From Alcaligenaceae bacterium (lineage in GTDB: Bacteria; Pseudomonadota; Gammaproteobacteria; Burkholderiales; Burkholderiaceae_B): a DNA stretch of 42,032 nt. Each line of letters begins with the position of its first letter. Position 1 is the first letter of the stretch. This document shows positions 29,756 to 39,127 of the stretch, one piece after another. The stretch covers positions 1 through 42,032 of the forward strand of contig JABMMM010000077.1 of assembly GCA_013205565.1 (NCBI GenBank), in the 5' to 3' direction. The notes beneath the pieces were generated by a model, which was given only the letters and a program-made list of their open reading frames with translations, had not been told where the DNA came from and made no database searches. The position numbers and the translations under genes were made by a program.

Positions 29756-31426
29756 CTACCCAGGTAATTTCAAGTAGTGCAACGCAAGTGCTTTAAACGC
29801 TTCAATGTCCGGGTCGTGGGCGAGGATCTCATCGGCAATAATTTCGCCGACCGACTCAGCCATCGAACCGGCAAGCTTCGCATCTAAAAATAATAAACGT
29901 GAGCGCCGTGCAAGTACGTCTTCGACTGTGCGCGCATATTCGTGGCGCACGGCAAAGCGCACCATGGCCTCGGTGAGACCGCCACCAAGGTGACGTTCGG
30001 CGCCAGGTAACTGAGTGACCTCCTCTGCCTCGTCGCCATAAGCTTTTAAACCGGGAGCCTCGTACATGGGGTGATCGACCTTGCGACCCGTTTGTGCACC
30101 GACTAAGGCTAGGTTGGCTGTGACGCAGGCTTGGCGTTCGGGTAAAAGTTTGGCGTCCACACAGTGCTTCAACACGTCTTGTGCCATGGCACGATAGGTC
30201 GTCCATTTGCCGCCGGTGACTGTCACCATCTTGCTTTGGCTAATTAAAACAGTGTGCTCGCGACTGATCGCTTTGGTGTTGCCATCGTCATCTTTTGGTG
30301 GTTTGACCAGGGGTCGCAGGCCAACCCAGATACTTTTAATATCTTCGCGCGTGGGCGCGCGCGTCAGGTAGCGGGCAGATTCGCGCAAAATAAATTCGAG
30401 TTCTTCTGAATAAGGATCTGGCTCACGGTTCAAATCGTGGCGCGGTGTATCTGTCGTGCCGATAATGACTTTGCCTAACCACGGTACTGCAAACAGTACG
30501 CGTCCATCCGAGGTGTGCGGCACAATGATGGCGTGCTCGCCTGCTAAAAACTCGCGATCGACCACCACGTGTACGCCTTGGCTTGGTGCGACCATAGCGG
30601 TACTTGTTCTGCCCGCAGCCCCATCATCTTGTGCTCGTAGTGCATCGACCCAAACCCCAGCCGCATTGACGACGCAGCTAGCTTTAATTTGATAGGTTTG
30701 TTGCGTGTCGTGATCTTGTGCCACTAAGCCTGTGATTTGACCATTGCTGTGCGTCAGTTCAAGGGCGCTGCAATAGTTAATCAGCAATGCGCCGCGTTGT
30801 GCCGCGGTGCGCGCCAACGCCAGCGCCAGGCGCGCGTCGTCAAACTGACCGTCCCAGTATTTAACCGAGCCTTTTAAGCTCTGAGTGTGAAGATTAGGGA
30901 CGTGCTTGAGCGTTTCTTGTGCACCCCAAAAGCGGGTACGCCCTAAGCTGCGTTTGCCCGAGAGTGCGTCATACAGGATTAAACCGGCGCCGTAGAACGG
31001 GAGCTCCCAAAACTTGTAGCAAGGCAAAACAAAGGCAAGTGGTTGCGCTAAGTGTGCGGCATTATGTAATAAGGTTGTACGCTCGTGTAATGCTTCGTAA
31101 ACGAGCGAGACGTTGCCTTGAGCAAGATAGCGCACACCGCCGTGTACGAGCTTGGTTGAGCGTGATGAGGTACCTTTTGCAAAATCGGTCGCGTCAAGCA
31201 GTACAACGGAATAACCCCGCGAGGCCGCATCGAGCGCTAAGCCCAAGCCTGTAGCGCCTCCTCCAATGATGGCTAGATCGTAGGTTTGATTTTCGGCCAG
31301 ACGTGCAAACAGCTGCGCGCGATCGGTGCGTAGCGGCGGATGCGGCGCCCGATCGGTGCGAAGTGGTGCACCTGGTGCGCGCGAGAGCTGTGTCGCTTGC
31401 GGTGTCTGTAGCGTCTGCGGTGCCAT
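29756..31426 (-). CDS. glpD: Glycerol-3-phosphate dehydrogenase, aerobic FAD-dependent
   Basis: The protein has 556 residues from ATG 31426, which overlaps the glpK stop by one base (TGATG). The FAD motif is IIGGGATGLGLALDAASRG, followed by KGTSSRSTKLVHGGVRYL, the GlpD signature. Further on come IPHTSDGRVLFAVPWLGK and VTVTGGKWTTYR, and the C-terminal helical domain. It is a peripheral inner-membrane enzyme that converts sn-glycerol-3-phosphate to dihydroxyacetone phosphate and reduces quinone. The first about 35 residues before RTDRAQLFARL are an extension with a 10-residue duplication (PLRTDRA twice, DNA period 30 bp near 31317-31376). The real start could be further in, but no better start codon is evident. 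Confidence 0.95.
   Translation of the reverse strand: MAPQTLQTPQATQLSRAPGAPLRTDRAPHPPLRTDRAQLFARLAENQTYDLAIIGGGATGLGLALDAASRGYSVVLLDATDFAKGTSSRSTKLVHGGVRYLAQGNVSLVYEALHERTTLLHNAAHLAQPLAFVLPCYKFWELPFYGAGLILYDALSGKRSLGRTRFWGAQETLKHVPNLHTQSLKGSVKYWDGQFDDARLALALARTAAQRGALLINYCSALELTHSNGQITGLVAQDHDTQQTYQIKASCVVNAAGVWVDALRAQDDGAAGRTSTAMVAPSQGVHVVVDREFLAGEHAIIVPHTSDGRVLFAVPWLGKVIIGTTDTPRHDLNREPDPYSEELEFILRESARYLTRAPTREDIKSIWVGLRPLVKPPKDDDGNTKAISREHTVLISQSKMVTVTGGKWTTYRAMAQDVLKHCVDAKLLPERQACVTANLALVGAQTGRKVDHPMYEAPGLKAYGDEAEEVTQLPGAERHLGGGLTEAMVRFAVRHEYARTVEDVLARRSRLLFLDAKLAGSMAESVGEIIADEILAHDPDIEAFKALALHYLKLPG
31317..31376 (-). repeat. 30-bp tandem duplication inside the glpD N-terminal extension
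   Basis: The core CGATCGGTGCG occurs at 31320-31330 and again at 31350-31360, with flanking similarity. Because the period is a multiple of three, it keeps frame and gives the duplicated PLRTDRA peptide in the variable N-terminus of GlpD. Confidence 0.75.
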
Positions 31427-32928
31427 CAATTTGCCCAGCCTTTTGCGCGTTCGAGTGCTTGATGCCATCTTGCCATTTTTGCCTCACGGTCGGCAGGCGC
31501 CATGCTAGGCTCGAATCTGCGGTCAACCGACCATTGCGTGGCAATGTCTTTGGTGCTTGACCACAAGCCAACAGCCAAGCCTGCCAGATAGGCCGCGCCG
31601 AGTGCTGTGGTTTCGGTTACCTTTGGGCGTACAACTGGCACGCCCAGAAAGTCTGCCTGTAGCTGCATCAATAAATTATTGTTTGATGCGCCGCCGTCTA
31701 CCCGCAATTCGGCCAGTGCAATCCCAGAGTCTTTTGCCATGGCGGCAAACACATCGGCCACCTGCAGCGCAATCGCTTCAAGTGCTGCGCGGGCAATGTG
31801 GGCTTTAGTCGTGCCGCGTGTCATGCCGATGAGCGTGCCACGGGCGTTGCCATCCCAAATGGGTGCGCCCAAACCGGTGAAGGCAGGCACCAGATAGGTG
31901 TCGGCAACGTCGGGTACGCTTGCCGCCAAGGCTTCGACTTCAGAGGCTGACGCAATGATGTTTAAACCGTCGCGTAGCCATTGGATGGTGGCGCCGCCCA
32001 TAAATACCGAGGCTTCAAGGCAGTAGGTGGTGGCGGGCGCTTGAGCAGAGGCTTCAAGGCGTTGCCAACCGACCGTCGTAAGTAATTTGTTTTGACTGAC
32101 CACCGGCGCATGCCCGGTATTCAACAGCATGAAGCAACCGGTGCCGTAGGTGTTCTTCGCCATACCAGGTTCAAAGCAGGCCTGACCGAAAGTTGCGGCC
32201 TGTTGATCACCAATCAATGAGCCGATCGGGATGGCGCGACCAAACAGGCTTGGCTCAGTGTGCGCCACGACACCCGAACTCGGCACGACTTCTGGCAAGA
32301 GCGCACGTGGGATCTTGAGCAAGGCCAGCAGTTCGTCATCCCAGGCAAGGGTGTGCAAATTGAACAGCAGCGTGCGTGAGGCATTGCTCGGGTCGGTAAT
32401 GTGCGCCTGGCCCTTGGTCAGATTCCAGACCAGCCAGCTATCGATGGTGCCAAAGGCTAATTCGCCACGCTCGGCACGTGCGCGTGCGCCGGGAATGTTG
32501 TCGAGCAGCCAAGCGAGCTTGGTGCCTGAAAAATAAGCGTCTAAGACTAAACCGGTTTTTTCTTGGATCAACGCCTGATGGCCTTGTTGCCTTAAAGCGT
32601 CGCAGTGTTCAACCGTACGACGGTCTTGCCAGACGATGGCGTTAGCCAAAGGTTCACCAGTTTTACGATCCCAAAGCACGGTGGTTTCGCGCTGATTGGT
32701 GATGGCGATTGCCGCAATCGCTTGCTTAGGGCTGGTGTCGGCCAGCACTTGCTTGATCACCTGCAGTTGCGTCTGCCAGATCTCAAGCGCGTCATGCTCA
32801 ACCCAGCCAGGCTGGGGAAATATCTGCTTGAACTCGCGCTGCGCACGATGCACCGCGCTTCCCTGCGCGTTGAACAAAATAGCGCGAGAGCTGGTGGTGC
32901 CTTGATCTAGCGCGAGGATGTGGGTCAT
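31426..32928 (-). CDS. glpK: Glycerol kinase
   Basis: The protein has 500 residues from ATG 32928 ([19 protein letters not shown]); a TTG two codons earlier is also possible. FGGY kinase signatures are [37 protein letters not shown] and [23 protein letters not shown]. It phosphorylates glycerol to glycerol-3-phosphate with ATP in the cytoplasm, feeding GlpD encoded directly downstream with overlapping codons. It is divergent from ugpB across a 150-base AT-rich control region. The glycerol facilitator glpF is not in this window. Confidence 0.97.
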   Translation of the reverse strand: MTHILALDQGTTSSRAILFNAQGSAVHRAQREFKQIFPQPGWVEHDALEIWQTQLQVIKQVLADTSPKQAIAAIAITNQRETTVLWDRKTGEPLANAIVWQDRRTVEHCDALRQQGHQALIQEKTGLVLDAYFSGTKLAWLLDNIPGARARAERGELAFGTIDSWLVWNLTKGQAHITDPSNASRTLLFNLHTLAWDDELLALLKIPRALLPEVVPSSGVVAHTEPSLFGRAIPIGSLIGDQQAATFGQACFEPGMAKNTYGTGCFMLLNTGHAPVVSQNKLLTTVGWQRLEASAQAPATTYCLEASVFMGGATIQWLRDGLNIIASASEVEALAASVPDVADTYLVPAFTGLGAPIWDGNARGTLIGMTRGTTKAHIARAALEAIALQVADVFAAMAKDSGIALAELRVDGGASNNNLLMQLQADFLGVPVVRPKVTETTALGAAYLAGLAVGLWSSTKDIATQWSVDRRFEPSMAPADREAKMARWHQALERAKGWAN

Positions 32929-33078
32929 ATTCAAGAGTTTAAGGGCTAAATATTATTTATATTTTGGGTCGCTCAATGGCGAGATGTCTCATCATAAGCG
33001 CCCCATGCGCGGTTAACATGAACTGTCATAATAAAAAGCTAAGCTAAGAACTCGATCATTCATTAAATGAGGGATGCC
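32929..33078. other. Divergent control region glpK / ugpB
   Basis: These 150 bases separate glpK-glpD from ugpBAEC. The left part is strongly AT-rich (32949-32965). On the minus strand, TTGAGC and TAATAT lie 15 bases apart ahead of glpK, a poor promoter match. On plus, TTAACA (33013-33018) is near a -35 consensus but without a matching -10. The start of ugpB carries AGGG. No recognisable GlpR operator was found by eye. Confidence 0.4.
33023..33031 (+). promoter_or_regulatory. Possible Pho-box half site before ugpB
   Basis: CTGTCATAA at 33023-33031 matches the first 7-mer and spacer of the enterobacterial PhoB box. The second repeat expected 11 bases on is not conserved (AAAAGCT), and the upstream TTAACAT is only a partial match at a 10-base offset. 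The ugp operon is PhoB-controlled in E. coli, so the site is plausible but unproven. Confidence 0.25.
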
Positions 33079-34398
33079 ATGAAATTCAAATTTTCTATCG
33101 CAACGGCTTCGACCGTTTTTGCATTAAGCGCCTCAGTTTTTACACCCGCCCAAGCGCAAACCGAGATTCAATGGTGGCACGCCATGAGTGGCGCCTTGGG
33201 CGAATGGGTCAACGATCTGGCTAAAGACTTTAACGACAGCCAAAAAGATTACAAAGTCATGCCTGTTTTTAAAGGCACCTATGACGAAGCTATGACGGCG
33301 GCGGTGGCAGCTTTTCGCGCCGGTAACGCCCCGCATATTTTGCAAGTGTTTGAAGTGGGCACCGCCACGATGATGGCCAGTAAAGGCGCGATCGTGCCGG
33401 TCACTGAAGTGATGAGCAAAGCCGGCATCAAGTTTGATCCTGCGGCCTACGTGCCGGCCGTGGCCGGTTACTACACCGCGCCAAATGGTCAGATGCTGAG
33501 TTTTCCATTCAACAGCTCAACAACCGTATTTTGGTACAACAAAGACGCGTTCAAAGCGGCCGGCCTGGATCCCGAAAAACCACCACTGACGTGGCCTGAA
33601 GTCACTGCGGCGGCAAGAAAATTAAAAGACTCTGGACACAAATGTCCGCTTACGACCAGTTGGGTCAGTTGGACGCAGCTCGAAAGTTTTAGCGCCTGGC
33701 ACAATACCGAATTTGCCACGCAAGGTAATGGCATGAAGGGCAATGACGCACGCCTGACTCTCAATGGCCCTTTGCAGACGCGTCACATTCAAAACCTGGC
33801 AGACATGTCCAAAGAAGGCTTGTTTGTTTATAAAGGCCGAGCCAACGCGGCTGACCCCACGTTTGTTGCGGGCGAATGCGCGATGACGACGGGCTCTTCG
33901 GCACTGTACGGTAACGTTAAACGTAATGCGAAGTTTGCCTTCGGGACTTCGACCTTACCGTATTACGCTGACGTGCAAGGGGCACCGCAAAACACTGTGA
34001 TTGGGGGCGCGAGCTTGTGGGTGATGGCGGGCCGTAAAGCGGATGAATACAAAGGTGTTGCGCAGTTCTTTGACTTCTTGTCGCGTCCAGAAGAAGCCGC
34101 AAAAAGTCATCAGCGTACCGGCTATCTGCCGTTGACGCTCGCCTCGTTTGAACTAACTGAAAAGTCGGGCTTTTATAAGGCGAACCCAGGCACCGACATT
34201 TCGGTGACGCAGATGATTCGCAAAACAACCGACAATTCGCGCGGGATTCGGCTGGGTAACTTTTTACAAATTCGCACTGCGGTCGATGAAGAACTCGAAC
34301 AGGTGTGGGCTGGTAAGAAACCTGTCAAGGATGCGCTCGACTCAATCGTCAAGCGCGGCAACGAGTTGCTTGAGCGTTTTGAAAAAGCCAACCGTTAA
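33079..34398 (+). CDS. ugpB: Glycerol-3-phosphate ABC transporter, periplasmic binding protein
   Basis: The protein has 439 residues from ATG 33079, placed six to seven bases after AGGG; ATG 33067 is possible but includes that ribosome site. The signal peptide is about 1-24 (FALSASVFTPAQA). The mature protein closely follows UgpB wording: IQWWHAMSGALGEWVNDLA, GTYDEAMTAAVAAFRAGNAP, LQVFEVGTATMMASKG, LSFPFNSSTTVFWYNKDAF and GGASLWVM. It captures glycerol-3-phosphate or its diesters in the periplasm for UgpAEC. It is the first gene of ugpBAEC and is divergent from glpK-glpD, so import and use of the same metabolite are linked. Confidence 0.95.
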   Translation: MKFKFSIATASTVFALSASVFTPAQAQTEIQWWHAMSGALGEWVNDLAKDFNDSQKDYKVMPVFKGTYDEAMTAAVAAFRAGNAPHILQVFEVGTATMMASKGAIVPVTEVMSKAGIKFDPAAYVPAVAGYYTAPNGQMLSFPFNSSTTVFWYNKDAFKAAGLDPEKPPLTWPEVTAAARKLKDSGHKCPLTTSWVSWTQLESFSAWHNTEFATQGNGMKGNDARLTLNGPLQTRHIQNLADMSKEGLFVYKGRANAADPTFVAGECAMTTGSSALYGNVKRNAKFAFGTSTLPYYADVQGAPQNTVIGGASLWVMAGRKADEYKGVAQFFDFLSRPEEAAKSHQRTGYLPLTLASFELTEKSGFYKANPGTDISVTQMIRKTTDNSRGIRLGNFLQIRTAVDEELEQVWAGKKPVKDALDSIVKRGNELLERFEKANR

Positions 34399-34416
34399 GA
34401 GCGCAAGCGGCTTGAA

Positions 34417-35304
34417 GTGATAGAAAAAAAAGTACGCTTCAAGTCGCGTTGGCTGCCTTGGGTGCTGCTCGCACCCCAGTTGGCGATCGTCTTGGTTTTT
34501 TTCTTTTGGCCCGCAGGCCAGGCGTTATATCAAAGCGTGCTCGAAGAAGACGCCTTTGGTATGTCACGCGAATTTGTAGGCATGCAAAATTTCGTGCGAC
34601 TTTTTAACGACCCGCTTTATTTAGAGTCGTTTCAAACTACAGCCTTGTTTTCAGTGTTGGTGGCAGTTTGTGGCTTGAGTTTGGCACTGTTGCTTGCTGT
34701 GATGGCCGATCGGGTGTGGCGGGCGGCCAGTGTGTATAAGACGCTGCTCATCTGGCCCTACGCGGTCGCACCCGCCGTGGCCGGCGTGTTGTGGTTGTTT
34801 TTATTTGCCTCGCCGATGGGGGTCATTGCTTTTGCCCTGCGTTGGTTGGGTGTGGACTGGAATCATCTATTGGATAGCCGTGATGCGATGACGCTCATCG
34901 TGGTGGCTGCAGTCTGGAAGCAAATTTCTTATAATTTTTTATTCTTTCTAGCTGGTTTGCAGTCGATTCCAAAGTCATTGCTTGAAGCGGCAGCGATTGA
35001 CGGCGCAACCCCCTGGCACCGCTTTCGTACGATCGTGTTTCCGTTGTTGTCACCCACCACGTTTTTTTTGCTGGTGATTAACGTGGTGTACGCCTTTTTT
35101 GACACCTTTGCCATCGTCGATGCCACGACGCATGGTGGCCCGGGCAAAGCCACGTCAATCTTGGTTTACAAGGTGTATTACGATGGCTTTAAAGCGCTGG
35201 ATATGGGAAGTTCAGCTGCGCAGTCTGTGATCTTGATGGTCATCGTGGTGTGTCTGACCATTGTGCAGTTTCGGTTTATCGAACGCAAAGTGCAATATGC
35301 TTGA
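34417..35304 (+). CDS. ugpA: Glycerol-3-phosphate ABC transporter, permease UgpA
   Basis: The protein has 295 residues from a GTG at 34417, with six membrane segments. The permease EAA loop that contacts the ATPase reads [20 protein letters not shown] (about residues 191-210). [25 protein letters not shown] is the usual first helix of this family. It is an inner-membrane channel subunit pairing with UgpE. It is spaced 18 bases from ugpB and 18 from ugpE. Confidence 0.93.
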   Translation: MIEKKVRFKSRWLPWVLLAPQLAIVLVFFFWPAGQALYQSVLEEDAFGMSREFVGMQNFVRLFNDPLYLESFQTTALFSVLVAVCGLSLALLLAVMADRVWRAASVYKTLLIWPYAVAPAVAGVLWLFLFASPMGVIAFALRWLGVDWNHLLDSRDAMTLIVVAAVWKQISYNFLFFLAGLQSIPKSLLEAAAIDGATPWHRFRTIVFPLLSPTTFFLLVINVVYAFFDTFAIVDATTHGGPGKATSILVYKVYYDGFKALDMGSSAAQSVILMVIVVCLTIVQFRFIERKVQYA

Positions 35305-35322
35305 GCACCACAAAAAATCATC

Positions 35323-36177
35323 ATGATTGAAAGACGCCCCGGCCTGACCGTCTTGTCTCATCTGGTATTGCTACTAGGTGTCTTGATTGTGGCGTTTCCG
35401 GTGTATGTGACGATCGTCGCGTCAACCCAAACCACTGCACAAATTACGCAAGCGATTCCGATGTCTTTGGTGCCCGGCGAGCATATGCTCGACACCTATC
35501 GCGTCGCGTTGTTTGGCGGCAGCACTGAGTCGGGTGGGCGTATTTCACCGGCCTGGCCGATGATGTGGGTCAGCCTGGTCACCGCGCTTTTAATCAGCCT
35601 CGGAAAAATCACCATCTCAATGCTCTCGGCCTTTGCCATTGTCTATTTCAGGTTTCCGTTTCGGGGGCTTGTTTTTTGGATGATTTTTATCACCCTAATG
35701 CTGCCGGTGGAGGTGCGTATCGGACCCACCTACGAGGTGGTGTCCAATCTTGGCATGCTGAACTCGTACGCGGGACTGACGGTGCCCTTGATGGCATCCG
35801 CTACAGCGACTTTTTTGTTCAGGCAGTTTTTTCTGACAGTCCCCGACGAGTTGGTTGAGGCTGCGCGTATGGATGGCGCGGGCCCCATGCGATTTTTTTG
35901 GGATGTGCTGCTACCGCTTTCGCGTACAAGTATTGCTGCGCTGTTTGTGATTCAGTTTATTTATGGCTGGAACCAATACCTGTGGCCCTTGCTGGTGACC
36001 ACCAACGAGAATATGTATCCGGTGGTGATGGGAATCAGGCGCTTGATTTCGGGTGACGCTTACACCGAGTGGAACGTCGTGATGGCGACCGCAATGCTGG
36101 CGATGCTGCCACCAGCCTTAGTCGTGGTGCTGATGCAAAAATGGTTCGTCAAAGGACTGGTAGATTCTGAAAAATGA
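35323..36177 (+). CDS. ugpE: Glycerol-3-phosphate ABC transporter, permease UgpE
   Basis: The protein has 284 residues with six membrane segments. The EAA loop is [21 protein letters not shown]. Other marks are [15 protein letters not shown] and [20 protein letters not shown], typical of UgpE. It forms the transmembrane channel with UgpA in the inner membrane. The ATG start gives [20 protein letters not shown]. The ATPase gene follows after 81 bases that contain a small imperfect hairpin around TGAGCTCA (near 36192). Confidence 0.94.
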   Translation: MIERRPGLTVLSHLVLLLGVLIVAFPVYVTIVASTQTTAQITQAIPMSLVPGEHMLDTYRVALFGGSTESGGRISPAWPMMWVSLVTALLISLGKITISMLSAFAIVYFRFPFRGLVFWMIFITLMLPVEVRIGPTYEVVSNLGMLNSYAGLTVPLMASATATFLFRQFFLTVPDELVEAARMDGAGPMRFFWDVLLPLSRTSIAALFVIQFIYGWNQYLWPLLVTTNENMYPVVMGIRRLISGDAYTEWNVVMATAMLAMLPPALVVVLMQKWFVKGLVDSEK

Positions 36178-36258
36178 AGCGAGCATTGAGTGAGCTCACG
36201 CTCAACAATGCCTAAACAAACAACCACCCAGTAAACAAACCCTCAAGCGTAAATCGAC

Positions 36259-37263
36259 ATGGCTGCCATTTCTTTAAAAAATCTTGTGAAGCAGTATGGC
36301 GTAGGTAAAGCCGCGGTGCAGGTGATCCATGACGTCTCGGCTGAAATCGGCGATGGCGAATTTGTGGTCATCGTGGGCCCTTCAGGCTGCGGCAAGTCAA
36401 CCTTGCTTCGCATGGTGGCTGGGCTTGAAGAGATCACCGCAGGCACCATTTCAATCGGCCCGCGTGTGGTCAATGACCTTGAACCGGCCGAGCGCGACAT
36501 CGCGATGGTGTTTCAAAACTACGCGTTGTATCCGCACATGAGTGTGTTTGACAACATGGCTTATGGTTTAAAGATTGCCCGCGTGCCAACGGCCGAGATC
36601 CGAGCCCGCGTCGAGAAGGCGGCCGGTATTCTTGAGTTGATGCCGTACTTAGAGCGCAAGCCGCGCGCGCTGTCGGGTGGGCAACGCCAGCGCGTGGCCA
36701 TGGGGCGAGCGATTGTGCGTCAGCCCCAAGTATTTTTATTTGATGAACCCTTGTCAAACTTAGATGCAAAACTGCGTGCGCAGACTCGACTTGAAATTCA
36801 AAAGCTGCACCGTGAGTTGGGGATCACGTCGTTGTTTGTGACCCATGATCAAGTCGAGGCGATGACCTTGGCGCAACGCATGTTGGTCATGAATAGTGGA
36901 GTGATGGAACAGTTTGGCACCCCGGAAGAGGTTTATAACCGGCCAGCAAGCACGTTTGTGGCCAGTTTTATCGGCTCGCCACCCATGAATTTACTGAAAG
37001 CGGCACCGGGCGTGGCAGAGGGCTCGATTTTGGGGATCCGACCCGAGCATCTTGAGCTTGGCACCGAAGGTTGGGCGTTAACGGTCGAGGGTATCGAGCT
37101 GCTTGGCGCAGAACGCTTGCTTTATTGTCGCTTGCAAGACGAATCGCTGATTGTGCGTATTCACGAAGAGCAACAGGCACCGAAAGTGGGCGCGACGATC
37201 TATGTCAGACCGCGGCCAGACCGCCTGCACTTGTTTGACGCGCACACCGGGTTGCGCTTGTAA
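36259..37263 (+). CDS. ugpC: Glycerol-3-phosphate ABC transporter, ATPase UgpC
   Basis: The protein has 334 residues. Walker A is GPSGCGKST (about 40-48), the signature [14 protein letters not shown], Walker [17 protein letters not shown], and the switch His is in VTHDQ. A C-terminal MalK-type TOBE/regulatory domain begins near residue 235 ([21 protein letters not shown]). It hydrolyses ATP in the cytoplasm to drive UgpAE. It is slightly shorter than the E. coli protein. It is the last gene of ugpBAEC; no clear terminator follows. Confidence 0.95.
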   Translation: MAAISLKNLVKQYGVGKAAVQVIHDVSAEIGDGEFVVIVGPSGCGKSTLLRMVAGLEEITAGTISIGPRVVNDLEPAERDIAMVFQNYALYPHMSVFDNMAYGLKIARVPTAEIRARVEKAAGILELMPYLERKPRALSGGQRQRVAMGRAIVRQPQVFLFDEPLSNLDAKLRAQTRLEIQKLHRELGITSLFVTHDQVEAMTLAQRMLVMNSGVMEQFGTPEEVYNRPASTFVASFIGSPPMNLLKAAPGVAEGSILGIRPEHLELGTEGWALTVEGIELLGAERLLYCRLQDESLIVRIHEEQQAPKVGATIYVRPRPDRLHLFDAHTGLRL

Positions 37264-37388
37264 GGGTTTTCGCTAGGGCGTGCAAGACTCGTGCGTCACG
37301 TGCAAAGCGGCTGAACGTGCCTGTCTCAGGCCGTACCCACGAACCCCTAGCTACGGAAGGCTTCACTGTGATATCGTGCCGACATTAA
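37264..37388. other. Non-coding stretch after ugpC
   Basis: This stretch of 125 bases runs from the ugpC stop to the visible edge of the amidohydrolase remnant. The frame of the remnant continues leftwards past a TAA (37386-37388) as an open but unrecognisable peptide, so it may hold further decayed amidohydrolase sequence. I see no terminator, RNA gene or convincing promoter. Confidence 0.5.
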
Positions 37389-37592
37389 TGGGGCACAGAT
37401 TGGCCGCACCCAAATATCGCTGCACCGATGCCAAATGATGGTGATATTGCCGCTGCGGTGTTTAAATGGTTGCCCGAGGCAGTGCTACGGCACCAGATTC
37501 TTGTAAAAAACCCTGAAGTTTTGTATGACTTCGCTCCTTTTATTCACAACACTTTTAAAAATGTTCAACCTTCAAAATCGGAGATTCTATGA
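37389..37592 (+). pseudogene. Remnant 3' end of an amidohydrolase (COG3618/PF04909-like) gene
   Basis: An uninterrupted frame from 37389 encodes about 67 residues beginning WGTDWPHPN, then MPNDGDIAAAV, and HQILVKNPEVLYDF. This is the C-terminal end of TIM-barrel amidohydrolases of the 2-pyrone-4,6-dicarboxylate lactonase-like group: the last-strand GTDWPHP carries the metal-binding Asp, and the NPxxLY helix closes the barrel. The codon before it is a TAA where a Leu (TTA) would fit, and no upstream barrel is present, so the enzyme is destroyed. Its TGA overlaps the dctP ATG (ATGA), suggesting a former operon. A 54-codon frame from ATG 37428 could still be translated. This was recognised by eye; no search was run. 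Confidence 0.7.
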
Positions 37593-38587
37593 AACGTCGT
37601 CACTTATTTGCGCTGTCGGCCCTGGTTGCCGCAACCTTCGCGTTGGGCGCACCTACCCAAGCGTTGGCTCAAAAGACTATTTTAAAATTCGGCTGGACCA
37701 CAGTCGACAGCCCGACTGATCCTTACACAGTGGGTGCAAAGGCTTTTAAGAAGGCTGTTGAAGCCAATTCTAAAGGCTCGATCGAGGTTCAGCTTTATCC
37801 TAATCGCCAACTCGGCGAAGAAAAGCAGGTCATGGAGGCCGTACGTTTCGGCACGGTCGATATGACGATTATGACCAACGCTGTGCTTGCTCAAATCGAG
37901 CCCGCCTATCAAGTCAACGATTTGCCCTTTTTATATTCGAGCGAAGAACAAGCTCGCAAGGCATTAGATGGCAAGCTTGGCAATGATTTGTCGGCGCTGT
38001 TGGCCAAGAAAAATATGCTTGTGTTAGGGTATATGGAAGGTGGCTTTCGCCAGATGATCAACAACAAAAAGCCTGTTGGTGTGCCTGCTGATGTGACCGG
38101 CGTTAAATATCGAGTGATGCAAAATCCGATGTATATCGACATGTTCACCTCGTTGGGTGGCGCAGCCGTGCCGATGGCTTGGGGTGAGGTCTTTACTGCC
38201 GTTCAGCAGGGCACGATTGACGGTCTTGAGATTCCGGTCGCCGTGATTGACAGCTCAAAAATGTATGAAGTGACAAAGTTTTTGTCGATGACTAATCACA
38301 CCTATTCGGCGATTGCGCTCTTGATCTCAAAACGCTCGATGGATAAGCTCACTCCCGAGCAAAAGACAGCGGTGCTCGAAGCCGGCAAGACCGCGACGGC
38401 TGAGCAGCGCGCAGCGGCGCTGGTCAACGAGAAAGCTTTGCTGACAGGCCTGGCGCAAAAAGGCATGATTATTAACAAAGTGGCCGATGTCGCACTTTTC
38501 CGTAAATCGGTTCAACCGATTTACGACAAGTCGCGTGCCGCTGTCGGTGATGCTTTGATTAATCAAGCACTCGACGCAGTGAAATAA
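37589..38587 (+). CDS. dctP: TRAP transporter substrate-binding protein DctP
   Basis: The protein has 332 residues with a signal peptide (about 1-27, LFALSALVAATFALGAPTQALA). The mature protein has DctP-family wording: LKFGWTTVDSPTDPYTVGA, IEVQLYPNRQLGEEKQVMEA, YRVMQNPMYIDMFTSLGG and VPMAWGEVFTAVQQGTIDGLE. It binds an organic acid in the periplasm for the DctQM permease; the conserved Arg in KYRVMQNP normally grips the carboxylate. The ribosome site CGGAG sits in the amidohydrolase remnant. A hairpin terminator follows the gene, before dctQ. Confidence 0.94.
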   Translation: MKRRHLFALSALVAATFALGAPTQALAQKTILKFGWTTVDSPTDPYTVGAKAFKKAVEANSKGSIEVQLYPNRQLGEEKQVMEAVRFGTVDMTIMTNAVLAQIEPAYQVNDLPFLYSSEEQARKALDGKLGNDLSALLAKKNMLVLGYMEGGFRQMINNKKPVGVPADVTGVKYRVMQNPMYIDMFTSLGGAAVPMAWGEVFTAVQQGTIDGLEIPVAVIDSSKMYEVTKFLSMTNHTYSAIALLISKRSMDKLTPEQKTAVLEAGKTATAEQRAAALVNEKALLTGLAQKGMIINKVADVALFRKSVQPIYDKSRAAVGDALINQALDAVK

Positions 38588-38595
38588 GCGGGTTT

Positions 38596-38628
38596 AAAAA
38601 AGCGCTCGGCGACGGGCGCTTTTTTTTT
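38596..38628 (+). terminator. Intrinsic terminator/attenuator between dctP and dctQ
   Basis: GCGCTC (38602-38607) pairs with GGGCGC (38614-38619, one G-U) around a 6-base loop, extended by A6 on the left and a run of nine T on the right (38620-38628). It lies 9 bases after the dctP stop and before dctQM. Partial termination here would give more binding protein than permease. Confidence 0.75.
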
Positions 38629-38656
38629 AACAGTACTTTTGGATTGGAACAGCGCG

Positions 38657-39127
38657 ATGCGGCAGTTTTTTGACAGGCTCGAAAGCGTTTTAAAGATGAC
38701 CGCGGTCGTGATTGTGCTGCTGATGCTCTTGACGCTGAGCGCACAAGTTTTTTTGCGTTATGTGTTTGGTAAAGCTTTGTCATGGAGCGAAGAGCTTTCC
38801 TTGCTTGGCTTTGCCTGGGTCGTGGTGATTTCGACGGTGATTGGTATTCGTCGAATGTCTCACGCACGCATGGACTTGGTTATTGGCTTGTTGCCCAAGT
38901 CCTTGCATCGCACAGCAGAGGCCCTGGTGGCGCTCTTAATGAGTGCCTTGGGCATCTTTATTGCCTACGCAGGCTGGAACTATCTTCTCGAAACACGCGG
39001 CGCAACCTCGGCCGCCATTGGATTTCCGATTGAGTTTTTGTACGCAGCAGCACCCACCTTTGGGGTGTTAATTGCCTTGTTTTCTTTTGAACGTTTACTG
39101 CCCTGGGCGGAGTCGTTAAATGAGTAG
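38657..39127 (+). CDS. dctQ: TRAP transporter small permease DctQ
   Basis: The protein has 156 residues from ATG 38657, preceded by GGAAC; a TTG at 38639 would add six residues but has no ribosome site. Four membrane segments are visible, with the family wording LSAQVFLRYVFGKALSWSEELSLLGFAWVV split across residues 30-60 and RRMSHARMDLVIGLLP. It forms the small membrane subunit with DctM. Its stop overlaps the dctM start by 8 bases. Confidence 0.92.
   Translation: MRQFFDRLESVLKMTAVVIVLLMLLTLSAQVFLRYVFGKALSWSEELSLLGFAWVVVISTVIGIRRMSHARMDLVIGLLPKSLHRTAEALVALLMSALGIFIAYAGWNYLLETRGATSAAIGFPIEFLYAAAPTFGVLIALFSFERLLPWAESLNE

Noticed and set aside
36178-36258. Hairpin around TGAGCTCA between ugpE and ugpC as a terminator
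   Set aside because: The stem is short with a bulge and has no T run, and ugpC belongs to the same operon.
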